A DNA stretch of 64,000 bases from Haliclona indistincta (Eukaryota; Porifera; Demospongiae; Haplosclerida; Chalinidae), in NCBI GenBank assembly GCA_964017065.1, contig OZ024785.1:14442508-14506507 (forward strand). The letters are read 5' to 3'. Shown here one piece after another: positions 1 through 10,309 of the stretch. The translations under genes and the position numbers were made by a program. Under the pieces are notes generated by a model. The model made no database searches. It was not told where the DNA came from and worked only from the letters and a program-made list of their open reading frames with translations. The stretch's first letter is position 1. Each line of letters begins with the position of its first letter.

Positions 1-169
1 GTATTTAAGTACAAGTACCAATGTACTTGACTCCATCCCTGCCGTTTAGGACGCCCCTCCCGACTTTGCGCAGTTAGGAGAAGGTTTTTAGGGTTTTGGG
101 TTTAGTTGTCAGTATTCGTCCATAGTTGTCACGTGATTGCCATGGCAACGGCTTCAAACCGGGTGAATT
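1..169. repeat. Dispersed GC-rich repeat fragment at window edge
   Basis: This stretch has no credible coding region. The part around 50-130 (GGGAGGCG-type text, then TTTGCGCAGTTAG and GGGTTTAG) recurs in reverse complement at about 12420-12480 and 14505-14570, so it belongs to a dispersed repeat family. In those other places it sits beside tandem GGGAGGGTC units. Family unknown. Confidence 0.4.
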
Positions 170-252
170 GAGTCATTCCCATTGCGTACGCCGCGCCGCG
201 GTTGTACCGTACCGCCTAGTTACCACGCCCACTTACAAGCAAACTGAAATGG

Positions 253-829
253 TAGCCTCGTCCCCAGGCCCCGCCTCCCAAAGCTGAGGAGAGGGCCTGG
301 TACAGACTGTGAGCGCATGCGCCGGAATTCACGGAATTCCAGAAATCACCGGATATTTTCCGTTCATTATTGCTACACTTTACGTCACAGATCATGGCGG
401 AAGTTAGTAGAGCAGATTTCGAGGCTACTATGTTGTATGCACTCCAGTGCATCGGATGTTCACATTTGAAACCAAAGTCAGAACAGTTAGCCATGTATAT
501 GAAGGCTGTGATGTTTTCGTGTGGACATATTGTGCTGTCAAGTTTTACCATTCGTTTTCAACCACAAGTACAGTCGTACTGATAGCCTAGTAGTAGTTGT
601 CTCTCAGTTGGTGTCTCTTATGGTTGACCAGGTGGATGGCTTACGGCAAAAGGGAGTGAAAGCTGCAATAATATCCCCCGTAGGCAAAATTATTATATAC
701 GTCACATAAATAATTACAATCTAACGACGTCATCGCAATTAAATTCCCATGAATAATAGACGCATGCGCACACAGTGTGTACCAGGCCCTCTCCTCAGCT
801 TTGGGAGGCGGGGCCTGGGGACGAGGCTA
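253..829. mobile_element. Small TIR element with captured/relic RecQ helicase (Academ-like)
   Basis: The element begins TAGCCTCGTCCCCAGGCC and ends with its exact complement. The terminal inverted repeats are about 70 bp and nearly perfect. It is flanked by a perfect 10-bp direct repeat ACTGAAATGG (243-252 and 830-839), best read as a target-site duplication. The interior carries a decayed RecQ-type helicase fragment. The same 18-bp terminus bounds a second element at 8343-10256, which also carries RecQ sequence. From memory, a helicase-bearing lineage of Academ transposons (AcademH) is described with duplications of about this size; assignment to it is an inference. Confidence 0.7.
394..680 (+). 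pseudogene. RecQ-like helicase fragment, broken
   Basis: Two reading-frame pieces match the start of a RecQ-family ATP-dependent DNA helicase. The first (394-490) has the N-terminal ALQCIGCSHLKP pattern that precedes the Q-motif region. The second (about 545-670) has the LPFVF segment and the SLMVDQVDGLRQKGVKAAI segment that normally follows motif I. The Walker A stretch between them is missing and the frame changes, so no helicase could be made. It lies inside the TIR element at 253-829, not in a host gene. The helicase family call is fairly secure; whether this was an element gene or a captured host gene is not settled here. Confidence 0.65.
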
Positions 830-1591
830 ACTGAAATGGTTGCCTGAAAAAACACTCGTAGAATCGCGCTTGTTGGTTTGGCTGAACAAAGCGCTACATA
901 TCCGGTAAGAGCAAAGACTGCACTTCGTCTTGAGCAAAAACGGTGGCTATACGCGCTACCATAGTGCGTTACGAAGTGCACGAAGTAACCGAGCAGCTTA
1001 GTCGACTAAGAAATCGAAAATCTCGTTGTGGGCACTCTGTAGCACGACTAGACTTGGCATGCAGCTAGACAGCTTAGTTATCTAGGGACAGACGGATAAT
1101 TTTTTCGATATCAGCTTTAGTTGCCGAGTTATGTTCACGCATACACTCGAAAATTTGCTTTGACAAGCTTTTCGAGTGTATGCGTGAACATAACTCGACA
1201 ACTAAAGCTAATATCGAAAAAATTATCCGTCTGTCCCTAGATAACTAAGCTGTCTAGCTGCATGCCGAGTCTAGTCATGCTACAGAGTGCCCACAACGAG
1301 ATTTTCGATTTCTTAGTCGACTAAGCTGCTCGTTACTTCGTGCACTTCGTAACGCACCATGGTAGCGCGTATAGCCACCGTTTTTGCTCAAGACGAAGTG
1401 CAGTCTTTGCTCTTACCGGATATGCAGCGCTTTGTTCAGCCAAACCAAAAAGCGCGATTCTACGAGTGCTTTTTTAAGGCAACCATTTCAGCTTGCTTGT
1501 AAATGGGCATGTAACAGGGCGGTACGGTACAACCCCGGCGCGGTGAACGCAATGAGCAATAATCTCGTGTTCAAAGTGAACTGAAAAAGAC

Positions 1592-2191
1592 CAGGGGGGT
1601 ACAACAAGCTAATTTATTCTGACGTAATGCTGACGTTACTGCTCGTAGGGTAAATCAAAATACATTGCGACTTTCCTGGTCAGCTTCGTCTTTAGAGGAC
1701 AATTTCAACGGTAAGTGTGTTGCGGAATGGATACTACTACCCAAGAGCTTTCGTTTAAGCTACCTTACCCCACCCTTACCTCTTTTAGTTTTTGCAGTAT
1801 AGAGAGATGAAGATGGAGAATTGGTTGGCAAAACTATTCACCCAAGAAAGCACCAACGTGATCAAAACAGCATCGCTATCATTCTTGAGCATCATTCAGT
1901 TAATAATGTAAAGAAATTGCGACTGTGGGGCACAAACTCTGGCTGCAATACGCACAAATGTTGTCCAATCACTGTAACAGTAGAAACTTGTTTCAGCTAT
2001 TTTCAGTAGATTGTTCTGGAATATTACTTGCCTTGATCTGGAGTGTAAACAATGCACACCTGAGCTCGATATCATGTACTATAGCGCGATGGCAAACTGT
2101 TTAAACTATCCTGCATACATTCCATTCGTTAGTGGGCGTGTCATATGTCAGCAATACGTCATATTAAATTAGCTTGTCGTACCCCCCCCTG
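1592..2191. mobile_element. 600-bp MITE with CAGGGGGGTAC termini and 9-bp duplication
   Basis: The left end CAGGGGGGTACAACAAGC is mirrored at the right end (GCTTGTCGTACCCCCCCCTG), and similarity continues for about 45 bp inward. A perfect 9-bp direct repeat GAAAAAGAC flanks it (1583-1591 and 2192-2200). No coding potential is convincing inside. Duplication size fits Mutator-like or Academ-like elements better than hAT (8 bp). Non-autonomous. Confidence 0.7.
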
Positions 2192-2200
2192 GAAAAAGAC

Positions 2201-2580
2201 TGTAGCTGGACTTGGTCACGCGAGCTAGCCACCTCTTGGTCACGTGCGTATTGCGCAATCACAATAATGGCGTCTAACACTTTAATAGCTGACAATGGGA
2301 TCACGATCGAGAAATCTCGGATTTATATCACCGTTTTGCTAAAAACAAAGTTCAAAAGGCACCTGCCAGGAGAATTTCACGAATGACGACACTCGATTTT
2401 CACTGTTTCCAGGTTCGTCACTTTAGTAACAATTTCGAGTAATCTCCTTGTTACTGTAAGATGGAGCAACGCCAGAGAGCAGATCTATGTGTCTTAGGAC
2501 GTAAAAAATTCATCACCAGGCGAAATATCAGTGTTTGAACGCTAATACATCGTATGTAGCCGCCATTTTTGTTTTTTCGT
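2201..2580. repeat. Dispersed repeat, first copy (second at about 42489-42966)
   Basis: The text from about 2330 to 2600 is about 85-90% identical to 42590-42966 in the same orientation, including CAGGTTCGTCACTTTAG, a run around GCCAGAGAGCAGATCTA, and GCCGCCAT close to the end. Both copies finish in a CATCCCTACATAGGGAG hairpin. The second copy adjoins the Helitron. No gene is seen in it. Confidence 0.6.
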
Positions 2581-2756
2581 CATCCCTACATAGGGAGGCA
2601 CTACCGTGCCTCCCTATGTAGTATGTGCCTCCCTATGTGCTCCCTATGCGTGCCTCCCTATGTGCCTCCCTATGTGCTCCCTACCGTGCCTCCCTATGTG
2701 CCTCCCTATGTAATACTATTAGGGAGGCACTACCGTGCCTCCCTAATAGTATTACC
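2581..2756. repeat. Hairpin-forming minisatellite (GTGCCTCCCTATGT units)
   Basis: About ten imperfect copies of a 12-16 bp unit, GTGCCTCCCTATGT, are bounded at both sides by the palindrome GGGAGGCACTACCGTGCCTCCC. The run looks like an expansion of the terminal hairpin of the preceding repeat, since the copy at 42945-42966 has a single hairpin and no array. Open frames across it are repeat translations and not genes. Confidence 0.7.
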
Positions 2757-2916
2757 GTTAATGGAGAATTGCCAAATGTCTACTTTCAATTTGCCGCTAT
2801 TCTCCAACTGCAGCGCACATTGCACGAACATGAACAGATCGCTAACGTTCAATCGTTCACGTAGTGCATGGTGATAGTGTACATGAACGACAGTGGACGC
2901 TTGATGATCTGGTCGA

Positions 2917-3312
2917 GTGACGATGGCTAAGGCTAGTAGCTCGCTAGAAGTAGTACTAACTCCAGATGACATCCCAGGAGCTAAACTTGCTGAGCCATAC
3001 GAATTGAACAGCACACAGTACACTGTTGCTGCTCTGCGCTGGTGGCTTCTTTGCAGAGATATTACTCTCCCTACGTCGACAAAAAACGCGAGATTGTATC
3101 CAGGTGATGAAATTGGCTACTATATGAGTAGCATGTATTCTCTTCTTCCCCGGCTTGCTCTAGCACGAAGAGCTCTTGGACCATACTTTACAGGCGAACC
3201 AAATATTTTCCCTAGTAGTACGTTTGGTGGCTTGATAGCGTCTCCATCTGAACAAACCCGTGTGCTGGCTTTCACATCATCCTCATGCAGAGAAAGCTTT
3301 TATTGGCATTGA
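2917..3312 (+). pseudogene. Possible SAP-like N-terminal exon fragment
   Basis: The frame starts MTMAKASSSLEVVLTPDD and contains AEPYEL followed by ALRWWLLCRDITLPTSTK. That pattern resembles SAP-like DNA-binding helices found at the start of some transposon-linked proteins in corals and sponges (recalled, not searched). The frame continues to 3312 without a recognisable domain and then runs into a LINE reverse-transcriptase scrap, so the original protein is cut off. It may be a first exon or relic. Function unknown. Confidence 0.3.
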
Positions 3313-3580
3313 CTCTAAAATCATCCAATGGATTTGCAGCTATATCACTGAACGTAGACAGCATGTTGTTTGTGATGGAGCTTCTTCATCAAACATCCAC
3401 GTTCTGTCTTGTGTCCCTCAAGGATCAGTCCTTGGACCACCATTGTTTCTGCTTTCAGTAAATTGCACTGTTAACCTCTTTGCAGATGATATGCTGCTTT
3501 TCAAGCCAATAATTCTACTCATGATCTACACTGCCTTCAGGATGACATCGACACTATCATAGCCTGGGCTGAATTTGCAT
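3265..3580 (+). pseudogene. Non-LTR reverse transcriptase fragment
   Basis: The frame reads a short piece of LINE reverse transcriptase: WICSYITERRQHVVCDG, then VPQGSVLGPPLF, then the catalytic FADD box (LFADDMLLF). A segment between the VPQGS and FADD boxes is shortened compared with intact relatives in this window (15199 and 31210). Only about 100 residues remain, so it is dead. No poly-A tail or duplication was recognised. Confidence 0.75.
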
Positions 3581-3917
3581 TTGCATAAATATTATTTTAA
3601 AAAAGCCCAACGCTAGTCTATCTTTCAGCCTTGGAATGTGAAGGAACGTTTCTTCAGGGTTGGTCGTCCTACTAGTACCACACTCGGTGCATCTTTGGCC
3701 TGGCATTTTCGCGTACCGCTTACAGATTGTGCAAACAAAGGCTATCAGCGCTTGCAAACACGTTCTGGTGTTGCACTGTGTTCGTATAATAGAAGTAAAC
3801 GGTCTGGCTTTAGCAGAGCGGGAACAGCTCTCTGGGGATCCACCCGTTACATCACGTCAATTATTCGCTAATTACATTCTTTAGCGCTTACATGCAACTG
3901 GTCTATTTCTTATTGCA

Positions 3918-6228
3918 GCTAGATTATCTAGAAAGAATTTCTGAGCAAGACCGGCCCAATATAATCTGCCCATATGTAGCTCCTGATCAATGCAATCCCA
4001 CACCATCCTGTTCTTGCACCTGTGAGTTCATAGCGCATTGTACTTTTAACTACAAATTGTGGCTTTTATTTTACTTCATGTATGCTGAGGGCCGAATGTG
4101 TTCAAATAGTGAATGCATCACTTTTCATGCTTTTGCCACTGTTGCAAGGAGCAATAAGTATAATTTTTCCAGTTCCGTTTTGTTCATATTACAGCAACAT
4201 GCTCTACCAACTTGACAACTGTACCTTGTGGCTGTTTGTCACCAATAATCACTAGTATCTCTCTGGATAGTGGTCCCACAGAGGGAGGGACCACAGTGAC
4301 CATTACTGGTACTGATCTGGGAACATCATTTAGTGATATCATCAGTATCACAGTGGGCAGTCTCTCCTGTGCTCCCATTAAGGACAACTACCTGAAAGGA
4401 AGTAGAGTCACATGTGTCATTAGTAGTAGCAATCAAACACAGCCAGGGAGTGTTGATGTGGTGGTTAATGTTTGTTATAAAGAAGCTATTGATCAGTTCT
4501 GGTTTGGTCAGCCGAGAGTATACTCTGTGAGTCCATCATACGGACCAGCTGCTGGAGGGACAATAGTGAGAGTGAGAGGAGAGGACCTGAATATTGGTAA
4601 CACAGAGAGGACTACAGTATCACTGGTGGCCAGTGGCAATACTGGGAGGAGGAGGAGGCAGACCATGGGAACACCATCCTGTAATATCATGTGAGCAATA
4701 GTAATAGTCTCTAGCAAAATCCAGAGATGTATTAATTATTCTCAGGTCAATCTCTGCTAATGAAATTGTGTGCAGCTGGAGCACTTCTACTTCTGACATG
4801 TCTGGAGTGGTTCTAGTGACTGTGAACAATGCCATGGTGCAGAACAACTCAGTCATTTACAAGTATCTCAATAACCCTGTCTATAAGAGACTAACACCTC
4901 GAAAAACCATCAGATCGTGAGTAATGTGATGATGTGTGTCAATGCTCCTCTATACTCATCTTCCTGTCACATGCAGTGGTGGTATCAAACTCACATTCAC
5001 TGGACAGTATCTCAATGTTTCACAGCAGCCAATGCTACAATTCAACAATGGTCTACAGTCCACTACTGTTAGTACTGTATGTAATACTATAATAGTGAGC
5101 TAGTTCTCTCTTTTTCAGGTAATGTGTCAGCAAAGCAGCTCAGGCACCACTCTGGTGTGTATAGCTCCTCCTCTGTCTGTATTGAACAGCTACACTGTTG
5201 TAATGGATGCTGCACCTGGACCTGACAATTTAGACAGCAATTTAAGGCTATCTTTGGCTGCTGATCCCAAGGCATTGCAACTCAAAAAACGTTCAAGAAG
5301 AGTCGATTTGGGTGTGAATGATTTAACTATTAGTATTATAGTAAGTTGAGTATGCCTGCATCTAGAGTTTATACAGTTGCTGTTTTGTGCATTCAGGGAC
5401 AGCATATCGCTAATGTAGAGAAAGAAGAGATCACAGTAATGGTGGGTAGGGACCAGTGTGTGGTCGAGGCCATTGCAGATACAGTCATCAATTGCTATGC
5501 TCCTCAAAGAGATGCACCAGTAATAGAGAGTGTCACAGTGAGGACATGATCTTCACATATCAATCTCTGTACTATCATTATTTTAGGTTTTCTTTGGACA
5601 GAATATCAACAGCAGTGTGGGTCAGCTTGAGTATATTTCCAATACTGCTGCTATTGCTGGAGGAGTTACTGGTGGAGTGGCTCTGATATTGATAATACTT
5701 TTGATCTTTTCTGCAATTTTATACTGCTATTTGTCATCAATCTCTAAATATAAACATGAAATCGAGCAAGCACAGCAACCAGAATATGTGTAAGTTGAAT
5801 TCCCTATTCAATCATGCATGTCTATATAAGTTGTCTCAAACAGGTTTGTTCCTCCTGTTTCTGTTGAAAGTGGTACCGAAATAGAGATGAAGAGTAACAT
5901 AGGTTATCTGAAATCAGCTGGTATTGGTAGTTTACCACCAGTTGAGGAGGTGGAGCATATTTATGATGAGATCCCTTATGAAGAATCAACAGCAACAAAG
6001 CATGAGTGCAGAGAAGAGAAAGACCATGAGTATGTCAATGACCCTGAAAGTGAAGCCTACAAACAAGCCATTGATGAAGCAGTTATAAGAGATGATGATG
6101 GGTACTATGCTAATGATGACTTGTTCCCTGAAGAGTACCGGGTTACTGGAGGAAATGCTGCTACTGCTGCTCAGGAGGTGACTGTGGAGAAGAATGACAA
6201 CAATAGAGTTGATGATCGATCCAACTGA
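3918..6228 (+). CDS. Receptor copy A: PSI/IPT-TIG repeats, TM helix, tyrosine-rich tail (5' rearranged)
   Basis: Seven exons match copy B: about 4192-4690, 4746-4916, 4977-5071, 5119-5340, 5397-5537, 5587-5789 and 5844-6228, all with GT-AG introns of 47-60 bp. They encode IPT/TIG domains (ITSISLDSGPTEGGTTVTI; YSVSPSYGPAAGGTIVRVR; GGIKLTFTGQYLNVS), an extracellular stem, a transmembrane helix (TAAIAGGVTGGVALI onward) and a cytoplasmic tail with YDEI, YVND and YYAND. The signal peptide, NIDO-like part and most of the PSI domain of copy B are absent. Instead a plausible upstream exon at 3918-4019 (ISEQDRPNIICPY, then CNPTPSCSC) ends at a good GTGAGT donor and joins in frame. Further 5' exons are not identified; unassigned open frames lie at 3638-3884. 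Role inferred: single-pass cell-surface receptor or adhesion protein. No stop codon was seen in the conserved exons. Confidence 0.65.
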
Positions 6229-6403
6229 ATAAGAGGAAGAAGCTGAAGAACAGAATACTGACTAATTATTGTGCATAAGTAGCTAGATTGTCTGAATGCT
6301 GATAGCAAATCATGTATTGATATTCATTGAAACAAGTACTAGCTAATTATAACATTTCAAGGGATTGGATAACCTAATTATGATGCATCATCCATCTCAT
6401 TGC

Positions 6404-7540
6404 TCATTTTAGAGGTACATGTACAGCATCACTAACAAGTTTTATAACATACGGATCTCCCATGTTCCCTAAGCCCTGGAAGAGTGAAGAGAACTTCAGC
6501 ACCACTTCGCTTTGTGAGTTAAGGGTAGTATTCTCTGTGATGCTCATCACTTGTACTGCTAGGTTGAGAGCGGTTATCACCGGTAGTCCAAGCAAGTTGT
6601 TTCTTAATCCTTCAATGAGAAAGATACGTTGGATCGTTGATTTGTCACTATACGATAGCTCAGCTTTAAACTGCATGGCCAAGAACTGTCAGAGGTGTTC
6701 GACCAGGGCCATATAGTATCTTCTTTGGTGATTTCAGAACCTGTCGCATCTCTCTGCATACTTTGTCAGATATTGCCGATACCTCTGCACCCGTGTCAAG
6801 TTTAAAGACGATTTAATTGTTCTTGGTTGACAGAAATCTGGGTTGACAGAAATCTGGGCTGTCCAACATCTCCGGTTGTTTCCGTCGACAACGTTCAGTA
6901 TGTAACCCGGCAGATGAATCACTGCCGTCTGCGTCTTAAGCTTCCTGCGGTGGAGTGGCGTCTTTTCCACTAGTATCTTGGCCAGCTTTCGTATCGATGA
7001 CATCCACCTTGCCCTTCACTGATAAAACGAAAGTGGTAATGTCACACCAAAGGTGGGAGAATTGCCTCACTTTTCCCACCGAAAGTGGGAAAAGTGAGGC
7101 AATTCTCCCACCTTCGGTGTGACATTACCGCTTTCGTTTTAACAGTGTTGGTCTGCGAAAAACATAGCGCTGCTGCATAGTGCCCTCTACGTCGCCACGG
7201 TTCGTGGTCGACCCTTTCCTTTGACAACATCAACGGACGGCGTTTCTGCATCTGTTGGACGAGTTGTCGTCTTCTGCTGTTGGACAAGTTCGGCCTGTCG
7301 AATAGATTTCTTCGCCTTTTCATGACTCAGTGCTGCATCCATCTGAAGTCGTTCTGATAGCTTTGCGACGCCGACCACTATATGCGGTCCGCTCTTATTA
7401 GTTCTTTTGCAGTCAACTGCCACTGCGTACAGATCACTCTGATCAGCTGATTCTCCTGGTTTTTGGCAGCGAGTATTGAATTTGGTGCGGTCAAATATGG
7501 CATTCCTGCGCTCTTTGAAGTAAGCGTCAAACTTGATCAT
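6404..7540 (-). pseudogene. Ty3/Gypsy-type gag-protease relic
   Basis: Reading the minus strand, 7540-7187 resembles a gag capsid segment (AIFDRTKFNTRCQKPGESAD; then VVGVAKLSERLQMDAALS). It is followed by a decayed zinc knuckle (RRRGHYAAALCF), then about 7003-6680 with WTAQISVN and the retropepsin active-site text KLDTGAEVSAIS near 6808-6780. Downstream is a protease tail (LRNNLLGLPVITALNL) to 6404. Frames shift several times and the reading is split by a palindromic insertion at 7024-7142. No reverse transcriptase or LTRs were found nearby. This is a dead fragment of an LTR retrotransposon. Confidence 0.7.
7024..7142. repeat. Near-perfect 55-bp palindrome inserted in gag-protease relic
   Basis: Two arms of about 55 bp (7024-7080 and 7081-7142) are reverse complements with two or three mismatches and almost no loop, centred on CCCACCGAAAGTGGG. 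It falls between the zinc knuckle and protease parts of the retroelement relic. It looks like a tiny foldback MITE. Confidence 0.7.
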
Positions 7541-7718
7541 GACAGTGTCGTAGACCTTTTTCCTCTTCTGTGATATCGGACAATCAATTTTTAGCTGTAA
7601 TAATTATAAAGAAAAGGCATGAACAACAGTAAAAGTAAACTAATGGTGGAAACAAAGACGTCTCAGTACATGCATGATTTTGAACTGCACTTCACTGAAA
7701 AAGAAAAAAGGACACAAA

Positions 7719-8121
7719 CAAGAAAATTAAAAAGATTTCTATCGAAATCAAAAGGATGTAGTGATGAAGAAATCTACTACTGGTCCGCAATGTAAACCAA
7801 CAAGGAACAACCATGGAATGGTAACACGATTGAAATGCTAACAGACCATAGATCCCTACATCAGTGGCTGTACATAAGATCAATATTCTTGTCACAAGCT
7901 GAATTCAATTCAATGCACGTCATGTGTCAGTCAACAGCAACTAGCTGAACTAGCTATAGTCAGCCACAGCAGCCACTGATGTAGGGATCTATGGTCTGTT
8001 AGCAAGTCAATCGTGTTACCATTCCATGGTTGTTCCTTGTTGGTTTACATTGTGGACCAGTAGTAGATTTCTTCATCACTACATCCTTTTGATTTCAATA
8101 GAAATCTTTTTAATTTTCTTT
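7719..8121. mobile_element. Foldback MITE, copy 1 of a three-copy group
   Basis: Arms of about 150 bp (7719-7870 and 7973-8121) mirror each other. They include AAAAGGATGTAGTGATGAAG near the outer ends and ATCCCTACATCAGTGGCTG next to the loop. The loop is about 100 bp with no gene. A related element with the same inner motif is at 26809-27231, and a more distant one at 48769-49289. After it, 8122-8200 has a short tandem repeat of TAATCAATAATCAATGAC. Confidence 0.7.
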
Positions 8122-8557
8122 AATAATCAATAATCAATGACTACATGATGATAATCAATAATCAATAATCAATGACTACATGATGATTGTAGTGAACAAA
8201 GACTAGAAACATAATTAACAGTGTCCACGGTCCACAATAGACATGTTTACTCCACAGATTATCCTGTCTGCAGATAAATTCTTCTCGGTTGTTACTAAAA
8301 GACGGGACGGGAGGGGACACAGGCGGGACGTCCCGTCCCATCTAGCCTCGTCCCCAGGCCGAATTTTTCGCAACGCAGAAACGCAACGGAACGAAACGGC
8401 GAAAAATTAGGCCTGGTACACACTGCAAGGGTAATAGTGCGCGTGCTCAGACCATTCCCCAGAATCTAGGGAATCCGTAATTGCTTGGATATTCTCGCTA
8501 TATTAATCCGTTATACTAGTCCGTTTAGCGAATCACTTTCCGTGCTATCATCAGAAA

Positions 8558-9010
8558 ATGGAGTCGATCGAGTTTCCTACTGGTATCGCGTATGCTCTCT
8601 CCTGCTTGGGAAGAGAGAGTGTCACGCTAAAGCCGAAGCAGGAAGAAGCTGTTTACCATCTGTACCATGGTCAGGACGTATTTGCTTGGTTCCCCACCGG
8701 ATACGGCAAGTCTCTGTGCTACCAACTAGTCAGTGCCGTTTCTCTTCGACTATAAGCTAAATCGTACTTCTTATGGAGCTGAGCGCTGGTTATTTCACCG
8801 CTAGTGTCGTTGATGGTCGACCAGGTAACAGGCCTTTTTCAGCGAGGTGTTTCAGCAGGAATATTGAGTGGAAACGAAGGTATGAGGTACAGATGTGGAC
8901 AGACAGCTGCTTGGCAAAATTGCTAGTGAGAATGATGTGACTATGGGTCGTTTTTCATTACTATACACTGCTCCTGAAGCTATTGTGCATCACCAGTCTT
9001 GTTTTTGTTA
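8558..9010 (+). pseudogene. RecQ-like helicase relic
   Basis: 8558-8755 encodes a RecQ N-terminus with an intact-looking Walker A region (FPTGYGKSLCYQ) preceded by LKPKQEEAV and GQDVFAWF. About 50 bp later another frame gives SLMVDQVTGLFQRGVSAGIL (about 8811-8875). Around 8943-8995 a third gives GRFSLLYTAPEAI, which corresponds to the region just before the DExH box. Frame changes and stops separate the pieces, so it is inactive. On +, 9231-9340 may hold a further exon (VEDGSTDSVDVSASQ) ending at a GTGAGT donor. It lies inside the TIR element 8343-10256. Confidence 0.7.
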
Positions 9011-9984
9011 CGCCTGGAGGAGTGAGTGACAGCTGTGTTGAGAATACTGAGCAGTGTGTGCGCCTTTGTGTCGAGCTCATCCATTGCCTGGCTCCACGCA
9101 AAATTTTCAGCTTCATCGAGTGTCATTGACCTAAACAGGGATACAGGCTTGGCTTTCTTTCGACACAGGGAGGCACATTCGGCATCAACAATCAACAAAC
9201 TCTCATCAAAACCTCATCTCTGAGCATAGCATGGTTGAAGATGGCTCTACAGATAGTGTGGATGTTTCCGCCAGCCAATGCCCTACCGAGCTTTTGAAAA
9301 CTGTAACTCAAGGAAACTTCAACTCGTGCATATTTACTAGGTGAGTAAACCGATATCTGTAATTTCAATAATTATGCGGTTTGTTATTAATAATCGTTGA
9401 GCTTTTTACCGTTACTGACTGTTCGTTGCAAATGTTGCCTGTGACATGAGCTGCTGTATACGTAGAAATCATAATCATGACTACTTCAACTGTAAACTAT
9501 GAATCTCTTTACCATTAGACTCCTGAAGTGATGATAGAGAAGGTGAAGTGTCGCCATCTCTCAATGACTGTACTTCTAGTTCTGAAGACATGTTCACCTT
9601 TCCTCATCAAGAAAATTTAATAACCATACCATCATCCTCTATTCAAAAATTTAGCCTTCTTCCATAGCCTGCCACTGTCTGCCGCTTGGGTGCTGGTCTA
9701 CACACCTGTGTGTGAGGAGAAGCACCAGCTCGACTAGTGTCTTTTGCCCTCTTCCTCGGAGTGGTGGTACCTGTGACGACTGCTGATAGATGACCGCTGG
9801 TGATCGATGGTAGTTGTTGTTTCTCATTACTGGATTTAGCTGGCACTATGAATGCTTCAGCGGCAAGAAACTTTCTGTTGCATGGTCTACAGATATACTC
9901 CGAGTGTCCACTGATTGCCACAACTGGACTGTTGATCACTCTGCTCAGTCTTTCCGCAACGCCTGATCTTGAAAACAGTGCCAC
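8980..9984 (-). pseudogene. Cys-rich transposon protein N-terminus relic (Academ transposase-like)
   Basis: On the minus strand, 9984-9643 encodes MALFSRSGVAERLSRVI, a CRPCNRKF cysteine pair and a basic TTPRKRAKD stretch. 9198-8980 encodes SLFRSMTLDEAENFAWSQA and LDTKAHTLLSILNTAV. The pieces resemble, from memory, the start of large transposon-encoded proteins common in corals and sponges. The catalytic core is absent. Together with the convergent RecQ relic and the terminal repeats, it suggests an internally deleted autonomous element that once coded for both proteins. Confidence in the relation is moderate; in the exact family, low. Confidence 0.45.
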
Positions 9985-10309
9985 ACTGTTAAGAAATTAC
10001 AGATCTTCTGCAGATTCTGCATAAAGCAGATGAAGCCATAACGACTGCCACACTGTTGATTCAGCTGTTTTATTTATTGTACCATGCGGTTGTTAATGGT
10101 ATTCAGCGTTTATTAACTTATGAATAATATTATTACATACGCGCACTGTCGCGCAAGCGCACTATTACCCTTGCAGTGTGTACCAGGCCTAATTTTTCGC
10201 CGTTTCGTTCCGTTGCGTTTCTGCGTTGCGAAAAATTCGGCCTGGGGACGAGGCTACGTCCCATCCCGCATACTAAAATGCGGGACGAACCAGGATTTTG
10301 TGGCACGGT

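Larger units (their letters stand above)
181..1557. mobile_element. Long foldback (inverted-repeat) element, interrupted
   Basis: Two arms of about 400 bp face each other around a centre near 1160. The left arm runs 181-252 and resumes at 830; the right arm runs to about 1557. Shared blocks include the CGAGTGTATGCGTGAACATA region next to the centre and the GGTTGTACCGTACCGCC region at the outer ends. The arms are about 95% alike by eye. The left arm is split by the RecQ-carrying element at 253-829, while the right arm keeps the uninterrupted version, so the order of insertion is clear. No transposase is visible. Short open frames inside are shadows of the arms. Confidence 0.75.
8343..10256. 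mobile_element. RecQ-carrying TIR element (Academ-like), larger copy
   Basis: It starts TAGCCTCGTCCCCAGGCC and ends with the complement. TIRs extend for about 115 bp with few mismatches, including GCGAAAAATTAGGCCTGGTA. A perfect 9-bp duplication CGTCCCATC flanks it (8334-8342 and 10257-10265). It contains a RecQ helicase relic on + and a Cys-rich protein relic on -, pointing toward each other. The terminal 18 bp equal those of the element at 253-829, but the inner TIR sequence differs, so these are two subfamilies of one group. Academ-H identity is an inference from helicase plus 9-10 bp duplications. Confidence 0.72.
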
